Assembly: GCA_035575095.1 (NCBI GenBank)
Contig: DATLYF010000096.1
Span: forward strand, 1-19,247
DNA from: DATLYF01 sp035575095
Lineage (GTDB): Bacteria > Pseudomonadota > Gammaproteobacteria > Competibacterales > Competibacteraceae
Reading direction: 5' to 3'
Length of the DNA: 19,247 nucleotides
The notes under the pieces are model-generated. The model saw only the letters and a program-made list of their open reading frames with translations. It was not told the DNA's origin and did no database searches. Positions 13,494-19,247 of the stretch are shown here, in pieces (within the stretch, counting starts at the first letter, position 1; every line of letters starts with the position of its first letter). The translations under genes were made by a program, and so were the position numbers.

Positions 13494-15242
13494 ATGCGCA
13501 TTCCCTACAGCGCCGCCCTGCTCGTTCCGCGCCTGCCCAACCGCTGGGACCTGCTGGCCATGCCGCTGGTGTTCGGCGTGCTGTTCGCACTCGCCTGGAG
13601 CGCGCGGCAGATGGCCGTGCCCTACCAGTTCGGCACGCCCCTGCCGCTGTCCCTGGACCTGGTCGCGCTGCCCTACTATGCCCTGCGCACCACGCTGCGC
13701 ATGGTATTGGCGCTAGGGCTGTCCCTGGCCTTCACCCTGGCCTACGGCAACCTCGCCGCCAAGAGCCGGCGCGCCGAGCAGATCATGATCCCAGTATTGG
13801 ATGTGCTGCAGTCGGTTCCCATCCTCGGCTTTCTCTCCATCACCGTGCTGTGGTTCGTGCAGCTCTTCCCAGGCAGGCTGCTGGGGCCGGAACTGGCGGC
13901 GATCTTCGCCATCTTCACCTCCCAGGCCTGGAACATGACCTTCAGCTTCTACTACTCGCAGAAGCTGCTGCCGAGCGAGCTGCGCCAGGTCGCCGACCTG
14001 TTTCGCCTCGGGCCGTGGCGGCGCTTCTGGCGGCTAGAGGTGCCCCATGCCGTGCCCGGTCTGGTATGGAACACCATGATGTCGGTCTCCGGCGGCTGGT
14101 TCTTCGTGGTGGCCGCCGAAGCCATCACCGTTGCCGATCGCACCGTGCTGCTGCCCGGGGTGGGCTCCTACATCGCCCTGGCCATCCAGAAGCGGAATCT
14201 GGCCGCCATCGGCTGGGCAGTGCTGACCATGCTGGTGGTGATCGTGCTCTACGATCAGCTCGCCTTCCGCCCGCTGGTGGCCTGGGCCGACAAGTTTCGT
14301 CTGGAACTCTCCCGCGCCGAAGAGGCACCCACCTCCTGGTTCCTGAACGTGTTGTGCCGCACCCGCTGGCTGCACGCTCTGGCGCGCCTGCCGGCCCGCT
14401 CCGGCACTTGGCTGACGCTGCGCCTGGCCCGCTGGCATGGCGCACCGCACTGGCAGCCGTCCCTCCCCGAGTTGGCCCGCCCCCGTCTGCCGTCAGGGCA
14501 CTGGCTGGAGCGGCTATGGACGCCGCTATTGGCGTTGGCGGCGGCGGCGAGCATCGTGGCCCTGGCCCACTTCGTGCTGGAGGAGGCACCGCTGGCCGAG
14601 GTCGGCGCGGTGTTCCTCTATGGCTTCTGCACCCTGCTACGGGTGGCGGTGTTGACCCTGCTCGCTGCCCTGATATGGGTGCCGGTGGGGGTATGGATCG
14701 GCCTGCGGCCGCGGCTGGCGGCGCGGGTGCAGCCCGTTACCCTGTTCCTCTCCGCCTTCCCTGCCAACCTGCTATTCCCGCTGGCGGTAATCGGCATCGA
14801 CCGCGCTCACCTGAACCCGGAGATCTGGACCAGTCCGCTGATGATCCTGGGTACCCAGTGGTACATCCTATTCAACGTCATCGGCGGTGCTGCGGCGCTC
14901 CCCAATGACCTGCGCGAAGTCGCCGTCAGCCTTGGCCTGCGCGGCTGGGCGCTGTGGCAGCGAGTGCTGTTACCCGCGGTGTTTCCGGCCTTCCTCACCG
15001 GCGGCCTAACCGCCTCGGGCGGGGCGTGGAACGCCAGCGTGGTGGCCGAGGTGGTGAGCTGGGGCGACACCACCCTGCGCGCTACCGGCATCGGCGCCTA
15101 TATCGCCCAACATACCGCCCACGGCGACCAGGCGCGGGTGGTTTTGGGGATAGCGGTCATGAGTCTCTACGTGGTGCTGATCAACCGCTTGTTCTGGAAA
15201 CGTCTGTACGATTACGCCCAGCGCCGGCTGGCACTGGACTGA
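13494..15242 (+). CDS. ABC importer permease with two fused transmembrane domains (NitT/TauT type)
   Basis: Inner-membrane permease, 582 residues. It holds two complete binding-protein-dependent permease domains in one chain, at about 60-270 and 380-575, so the gene supplies the whole membrane channel. Each half has an EAA-type loop that docks the ATPase: ADLFRLGPWRRFWRLEVPHA in the first, VSLGLRGWALWQRVLLPA in the second. A leading helix (about 20-40) and a polar linker with an amphipathic segment (about 275-340) separate the units. Sequence character (FVVAAEAIT, GIGAYIAQHT) is that of the nitrate/sulfonate/taurine superfamily, whose single-domain members are about 260 residues. The ATPase gene starts 12 bases downstream. 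No substrate-binding protein gene adjoins it, so the substrate cannot be named. Confidence 0.88.
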   Translation: MRIPYSAALLVPRLPNRWDLLAMPLVFGVLFALAWSARQMAVPYQFGTPLPLSLDLVALPYYALRTTLRMVLALGLSLAFTLAYGNLAAKSRRAEQIMIPVLDVLQSVPILGFLSITVLWFVQLFPGRLLGPELAAIFAIFTSQAWNMTFSFYYSQKLLPSELRQVADLFRLGPWRRFWRLEVPHAVPGLVWNTMMSVSGGWFFVVAAEAITVADRTVLLPGVGSYIALAIQKRNLAAIGWAVLTMLVVIVLYDQLAFRPLVAWADKFRLELSRAEEAPTSWFLNVLCRTRWLHALARLPARSGTWLTLRLARWHGAPHWQPSLPELARPRLPSGHWLERLWTPLLALAAAASIVALAHFVLEEAPLAEVGAVFLYGFCTLLRVAVLTLLAALIWVPVGVWIGLRPRLAARVQPVTLFLSAFPANLLFPLAVIGIDRAHLNPEIWTSPLMILGTQWYILFNVIGGAAALPNDLREVAVSLGLRGWALWQRVLLPAVFPAFLTGGLTASGGAWNASVVAEVVSWGDTTLRATGIGAYIAQHTAHGDQARVVLGIAVMSLYVVLINRLFWKRLYDYAQRRLALD

Positions 15243-15254
15243 GCAGAGGCTGCC

Positions 15255-16538
15255 ATGAACGACAACGTATTACTCGAGTTGCGCAGCGTCGGCCGCCGCT
15301 TCCATGCGCCGCAACGGGGCGATAGCCTCATCCTCGATGGCATCGACCTCGATGTGCACCAAGGCGAGATTGTTGCCCTGGTCGGTCGCTCCGGCTGCGG
15401 TAAGTCCACCCTACTGCGCATCGTCAGCGGTCTCATGCCGCCGACGAACGGCACGGTGCGCTACCGCGGCCAGCCGGTGACGCGGCCGGTGCCCGGCATC
15501 AGCATGGTGTTCCAGAGCTTTGGCCTGTTCCCCTGGCTGAGCGTGCTGGAAAATGTGGAGCTGGGGCTGGAAGCCCAGGGTGTGGCCGCCGCCGAACGCC
15601 GTCAACGCGCCTTGCAGGCCATCGACATGATCGGCCTGGACGGCTTCGAGTCGGCCTACCCGCGCGAGTTGTCCGGCGGCATGCGCCAGCGGGTGGGCTT
15701 TGCCCGTGCCCTGGTGGTGAACCCCGATGTACTGCTCATGGACGAGCCTTTCTCTGCCCTGGATGTGCCGACCAGCGAGACTCTGCGCAACGATCTGCTC
15801 ACGCTATGGTTGGAGCGGCAGATCCCCACCCGCGCCATCCTCATGGTCTCCCACAGCCTGGAGGAGGTATTGCTCATGGCCGACCGGGTCGTGATCCTCG
15901 ACAGCAATCCGGGGCGCATCAAACAGGAACTGCCCATCACGCTGCGCCACCCGCGGGATGAAGCCGCCCCCGCCTTCCGCCAACTGCTGGAGCGGCTCTA
16001 TAGCATCATGACCGGCGTCGGCAGCAGCCTGGTGGCCATCGGCCTCGGCCATCCCCTGCCCAAGGCCGGCGCCACGCAGATGACCGGCGTGCTGGGCGCT
16101 ATCGCCGCCGGCGGCGGGGAGCGCTCCCTCGCCGACCTGGCCGACGACTTGGAGATGGACGCCAGTGACCTGTTTCCCATCCTGGAGGCTTTAGAATTGC
16201 TGGATTTCGCCCGGCTGAGTGAAGGCCATGTGCAACTCACCCCCCACGGCCGAGGTTTGTTGGATGCCGACATCCAACGGCGCAAAGCCATCTTCGGCGA
16301 GCATCTGCTGCGCCGGGTGCCGCTGGCCCGCCATATCCGTCGGGTGCTGGACGAGCGCCCCGGGCAACAAGCGCCGCGGGAGCGCTTCTTGCACGAACTG
16401 GAAGACTACATGAGCCCGGCAGAGGCAGAACGGGTGATGACGGCGATGATTAACTGGGGCCGCTATGCCGAGATCTTCGAGTACGATGCCGGCACCGGCC
16501 TGCTGCTGGGTACCGATGCCGGCACCCTCGTCGGATAG
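15255..16538 (+). CDS. ABC importer ATPase with C-terminal AAA-associated domain
   Basis: Cytoplasmic ATPase partner of the preceding permease, 427 residues. The ABC domain carries Walker A GRSGCGKST (44-52), a Q-loop in MVFQSFGLFPW, the signature LSGGMRQ (139-145), Walker B VLLMDEPFSALD ending at D170, and the switch histidine H200 in MVSHSLEEV. It resembles SsuB/TauB/NrtD ATPases (about 260 residues), but about 150 more residues follow, from roughly 275. This extension (GVLGAIAAGGGERSLADLAD, later LEALELLDFARLSEGHVQLT) looks winged-helix-like and matches the C-terminal AAA-associated domain known in some archaeal and bacterial nitrate/sulfonate-type ATPases; its role is unknown, possibly regulatory. 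AGAGG precedes the ATG. The gene converges on the antiporter operon with 42 bases between the stops. Confidence 0.88.
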   Translation: MNDNVLLELRSVGRRFHAPQRGDSLILDGIDLDVHQGEIVALVGRSGCGKSTLLRIVSGLMPPTNGTVRYRGQPVTRPVPGISMVFQSFGLFPWLSVLENVELGLEAQGVAAAERRQRALQAIDMIGLDGFESAYPRELSGGMRQRVGFARALVVNPDVLLMDEPFSALDVPTSETLRNDLLTLWLERQIPTRAILMVSHSLEEVLLMADRVVILDSNPGRIKQELPITLRHPRDEAAPAFRQLLERLYSIMTGVGSSLVAIGLGHPLPKAGATQMTGVLGAIAAGGGERSLADLADDLEMDASDLFPILEALELLDFARLSEGHVQLTPHGRGLLDADIQRRKAIFGEHLLRRVPLARHIRRVLDERPGQQAPRERFLHELEDYMSPAEAERVMTAMINWGRYAEIFEYDAGTGLLLGTDAGTLVG

Positions 16539-16580
16539 GCCGGCGCCGACTGGCCGGAGCCAGCTTCGGCCGCCTCGCGA

Positions 16581-18317
16581 TCACCTGTAGTAGAACAGCA
16601 GACAGGCCGACAACAGCACCGCCACCCACAACACCATGCTGCCGGTGGGCCAGGTGCGGGCCAGCCGCCCCTGCGGACCGTGGTAGCGCACCAGCCAGCG
16701 CTGCATCCGCTGCCACTGCACCAGCACGCCACGCTCCAGGTCGACACGGAAGCCAGCGATGCGCTCGATGCCCCCCACCAGCAGCCGTTTGCCGGGGTGG
16801 CGATAGAACCAGTCCAGGTCCCACAGCGCTCCCGGCGCCGGCAGCAGCCGCTCGCGCAGCAGCCAGAACACCGCCGCCGACACCGCCAGCAGTTGTAACT
16901 GGGCCAGCACGTGCTCGTAGCTGTAGAGCCGGTAATCGCCCACCGGATAGGGCAGCAGTCCGTAGAGCAATTCCGGGAACCAGCCGGGCAGCAGGCACAG
17001 CAGCACCAGCAGCGCCATCCCGGCCAGGGCCGATGCCGGCGGATCGGCGGCGCCGGGCGGCGGCTCCCGGCGCGGCGGGCCGAAGAACAGCAGCCAGGGC
17101 AAGCGCAGGCCGATATAAAGCGAGGCGCTGGCCGAAGCGGCGGTGAGCAGAAACCACACCGCGCCCAGTTCGGCATCGGCGGCGGCTTGCATGATCAGCG
17201 ACTTGCTGGCGAAGCCGGCGGTCCAGGGCAGGGCCGAGATCGACAGCGCGCCCACGGTACAGGCGATCGCCGTCAGCGGCATGCGCGGTGCCAGCCCGCC
17301 CAGCTCGCTCACCTGACGCCGCCCGGTGGCGGCCAGCACCGCACCGGCGCTCATCAGCAGCAGCGCCTTGTAGGCGATGTGGGCGAAGGCGTGGGCAGCG
17401 GCGCCGGCCAGGGCCAGGGGACTGCCGATACCGATGGCGGTGACCATGTAGCCTACCTGGCTGACGATGCTGTAGGCCAGAATGCGGCGCGCATCGCCCT
17501 CCAACAGGGCATAGACGATACCGTAGCCGACCATGATCAGGCCCAGCACCCTGAGCAGCTCGACGCCGGGGAAGACCAACCACAGCACCAGCACCGCGGT
17601 CTTGGTGGTGAAAGCGGAGAGGAACACGGTGCCGCTGGGGCTGGCCTCGGGATAGGCGTCCGCCACCCAGGACCACAGCGGCGGCGCGGCGGCGTTGACC
17701 AGCACCCCGGCCAGGATCAGCCAGGCACTCCAGGCGGACAGCGCCAGCGGTCCGACCTGAGCGCTGCCGCCTGTGGCTAGATGCCCGGCGATGCCGGCCA
17801 TGAGCAGCACGCCGCCGAAGAGGTGGATGAAGATATAGCGGAAGCTCGCCGCCCGCGCTCGCTCGCCGCCGGCCCAGAGCACCAGGCTGGAGCCCAAGGC
17901 CATCAGCTCCCAGTGCAGAAACAGGCTCAGCCAATCGCCGCCCAGGGCCACGCCGATAGCACTGCCAGCGTAGACCAGAGCGGCAGACAGCTCCAGGGTG
18001 CGGGCGCTGCGCAGGGCGAACAGCCCGCCGGCCAGGGCGGCGATGGCGAAGGCGGTGGCGAACAGCCGGCCTACCGCCGAACCTTGGAGCGGCGTCAGGG
18101 TGTAGCTCAGATACGGCCACTGCCACAGCGGGCCGTCCGGCACTTGCCAGATCAGCGCCAGCACCAGCAGCGGCAGCCCTACCACCAGCTCGGCGCGCAG
18201 CCGCGGCCACAGCGGCAGCGCCAGACCGCCGGCGATGAGCAGCCAGCCCGGCGGCGGCAGCAGCCACCAGGCCAGTCCCGCTAGCAGCAGCAGCCCCGGC
18301 AGCAGGACGACGTTCAT
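16581..18317 (-). CDS. Proton-conducting antiporter subunit, MrpD/NuoL-N family
   Basis: Polytopic inner-membrane protein of 578 residues, related to Mrp antiporter subunit D and complex I subunits NuoL/M/N. Ion-path residues of the family are present: E137 in SLFLHWELMALGSS, K239 in SAFTTKTAVL, K317 in FAHIAYKALLLMSAG, and K372 in AGFASKSLIM. AYSIVSQVGYM is another family block. The C-terminal stretch has ALWDLDWFYRHPGKRL followed by a long amphipathic, arginine-rich segment and a last helix (about 558-576), an extension beyond a minimal NuoN. The ATG at 18317 has AAGGAGG just upstream and overlaps the stop of the small membrane protein (ATGA). Probably one of several D-type subunits of a multi-subunit cation/proton antiporter or complex-I-like module; the ion is not determinable. 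Confidence 0.88.
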   Translation of the reverse strand: MNVVLLPGLLLLAGLAWWLLPPPGWLLIAGGLALPLWPRLRAELVVGLPLLVLALIWQVPDGPLWQWPYLSYTLTPLQGSAVGRLFATAFAIAALAGGLFALRSARTLELSAALVYAGSAIGVALGGDWLSLFLHWELMALGSSLVLWAGGERARAASFRYIFIHLFGGVLLMAGIAGHLATGGSAQVGPLALSAWSAWLILAGVLVNAAAPPLWSWVADAYPEASPSGTVFLSAFTTKTAVLVLWLVFPGVELLRVLGLIMVGYGIVYALLEGDARRILAYSIVSQVGYMVTAIGIGSPLALAGAAAHAFAHIAYKALLLMSAGAVLAATGRRQVSELGGLAPRMPLTAIACTVGALSISALPWTAGFASKSLIMQAAADAELGAVWFLLTAASASASLYIGLRLPWLLFFGPPRREPPPGAADPPASALAGMALLVLLCLLPGWFPELLYGLLPYPVGDYRLYSYEHVLAQLQLLAVSAAVFWLLRERLLPAPGALWDLDWFYRHPGKRLLVGGIERIAGFRVDLERGVLVQWQRMQRWLVRYHGPQGRLARTWPTGSMVLWVAVLLSACLLFYYR

Positions 18318-18520
18318 GGTCCCTCCTTGCGGCGCAGCAGCGGCCCCGCGAGCAGCGCCAGCCCGGCCAGCACGCCGTTGGCCAGCAGCGCGTAGAGCGG
18401 GTTGAAACCGAACCAGCCGTCGAGCCCGAAGTAGGCATGATGATGGGCGAGCGGTTCGGCGAGCAGCAGCAGGGCCAGGATCAGCCAGGGCAGGCGACGC
18501 AGCAGCCGAGCGCGGTTCAT
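18314..18520 (-). CDS. Small two-helix membrane protein in an antiporter operon
   Basis: A 68-residue protein. An arginine-rich start (MNRARLLRRL) is followed by a first hydrophobic helix (PWLILALLLLAEPLA), a short loop rich in histidine and aromatic residues (HHHAYFGLDGWFGFNPLY), a second helix (ALLANGVLAGLALLAGPLL) and a basic tail (RRKEGP). The positive-inside rule puts both ends in the cytoplasm and the loop in the periplasm. Its ATG overlaps the stop of the upstream antiporter gene, and its stop overlaps the ATG of the next, ATGA in both cases. This strict coupling argues strongly for a real subunit or assembly factor made in step with the two large ones. I do not recognise a named family; small Mrp subunits (E, F, G) are possible analogues, but the length and two-helix plan do not clearly match any. 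Confidence 0.78.
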   Translation of the reverse strand: MNRARLLRRLPWLILALLLLAEPLAHHHAYFGLDGWFGFNPLYALLANGVLAGLALLAGPLLRRKEGP

Positions 18521-19247
18521 GGCGGGCTTCCCCGCAACATCTGCTCGGCCAGTTCCAGCGCCGGCCCTGGGAACAGGAACAGCAGCACGGTGAGGGCCGC
18601 ACTGACGGTGAGCGCGGCCACGATGGGCGGCGGCGCCTCGCCGTGGTGGCCGTGGTAGTGGTGATGACCGTGATGATGGATCCGGGCCGGCTTGAAGAAG
18701 GCGGCATAGACGATGGGCAGGAAGTAGGCTGCGTTCAGCAGGGTGCTGGCGGCGATCACCGCCACCGCCGCCCAGGCCCCGGTCTGCATAGCCCCGGACA
18801 GCAGATACCACTTGCTGACGAAGCCAGCTGCCGGCGGCAGGCCGATCATGGACAGGCTGCCCACGGCAAAGGCGGCCATGGTCCAGGGCATCTGCCGGCC
18901 GATGCCGTCGAGCTCGCTGATCTCGGTCTTGTGGCTGGCGGTATAGATGGAGCCGGCGGCGAAGAACAGGGTGATCTTGCCGAAGGCGTGGGCAGCGATG
19001 TGCAGCGCCGCCCCCACCAGCGACAGCGGCGCCAGCAGCGCCGCCGCCAGGATCACGTAGGACAGCTGGCTGACCGTGGAATAGGCCAACCGCGCCTTGA
19101 GGTTGTCCTGGCGCAGGGCGATGACCGAGGCCACCAGCAGGGTGAAGCCGGCGGCCCAGGGCAGCCACTGGGCGCTGGCCTCGGCGGCGAGCAACTGCGG
19201 ACCGAATACGTAGACCACTACCTTGACCACGCTGAATACGCCGGCCT
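18517..19247 (-). CDS. Antiporter subunit D-like proton channel protein (N-terminus beyond window)
   Basis: The frame enters from the right edge (AGVFSVVKVVVYVFGPQLL) and ends at 18517, giving the C-terminal 243 residues of an MrpD/NuoN-like protein; the family is about 490-500, so about half is present. Signature stretches are LKARLAYSTVSQLSYVILA, HIAAHAFGKITLFFAAGSIY with the conserved channel lysine, EISELDGIGRQMPW, and GFVSKWYLLSGA with a second lysine. Near the C-terminus a histidine-rich loop, HHHGHHHYHGHH (18643-18678), is inserted before the last helix. The stop overlaps the start of the small membrane protein by four bases. The gene is cut by the window, not broken. Confidence 0.9.
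   Translation of the reverse strand, partial: AGVFSVVKVVVYVFGPQLLAAEASAQWLPWAAGFTLLVASVIALRQDNLKARLAYSTVSQLSYVILAAALLAPLSLVGAALHIAAHAFGKITLFFAAGSIYTASHKTEISELDGIGRQMPWTMAAFAVGSLSMIGLPPAAGFVSKWYLLSGAMQTGAWAAVAVIAASTLLNAAYFLPIVYAAFFKPARIHHHGHHHYHGHHGEAPPPIVAALTVSAALTVLLFLFPGPALELAEQMLRGSPP

Noticed and set aside
13457..14908. A 483-codon plus-strand frame overlapping the ABC permease
   Set aside because: It is arginine/glycine/proline-rich frame-shifted sequence; the overlapping frame from 13494 has clear permease domains. The 662-codon frame at 16450-18438 is rejected for the same reason against the antiporter subunit.

Overview
The window is a chromosomal segment of a high-GC (about two thirds G+C by eye) bacterium, most likely a gammaproteobacterium. 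The reasons are the order thrS-infC-rpmI-rplT-pheS-pheT, an infC gene with a non-canonical start codon, RsuA- and RsmC-type rRNA enzymes, and CCA-encoding tRNA genes. Codon and protein character would suit a Chromatiales/Ectothiorhodospiraceae-like lineage, but the sequence alone does not fix genus or species.

Left half (1-8680, minus strand): uvrB, tRNA-Val(GAC), then the classical translation operon thrS - infC - rpmI - rplT - pheS - pheT (pheT runs off the left edge). tRNA-Val has its own sigma70-like promoter and is separated from thrS by a long hairpin. infC appears to start at ATC. Between rplT and pheS lie three consecutive hairpins, the middle one a textbook intrinsic terminator, so pheST expression is probably uncoupled from or attenuated relative to the ribosomal genes.

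Middle (8681-11649, plus strand): an aspartate/aromatic aminotransferase diverges from uvrB, followed by tRNA-Asn(GTT) with an excellent promoter. Downstream is a short accessory-looking patch of lower GC. It holds several hairpins, one gene for a secreted protein of unknown function, and the remains of a helix-hairpin-helix DNA-binding protein gene that has lost its middle and its reading frame.

Right part (11650-19247): rsuA and an rsmC-type gene overlap by 4 bases and both modify rRNA. A two-gene ABC importer of the NitT/TauT type follows (a permease with two transmembrane domains fused in one chain, and an ATPase with a C-terminal AAA-associated domain), with no substrate-binding protein gene in view. 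Converging on it from the right edge is a tightly coupled operon of two Mrp/NuoL-N-like proton-channel (antiporter D-type) subunits with a 68-residue two-helix membrane protein between them, all three joined by ATGA start/stop overlaps.

Most of the window is housekeeping. The points most worth a second look are the ATC start of infC, the tandem hairpins before pheS, the deleted helix-hairpin-helix gene, the orphan fused ABC importer, and the small membrane protein between the two antiporter subunits.
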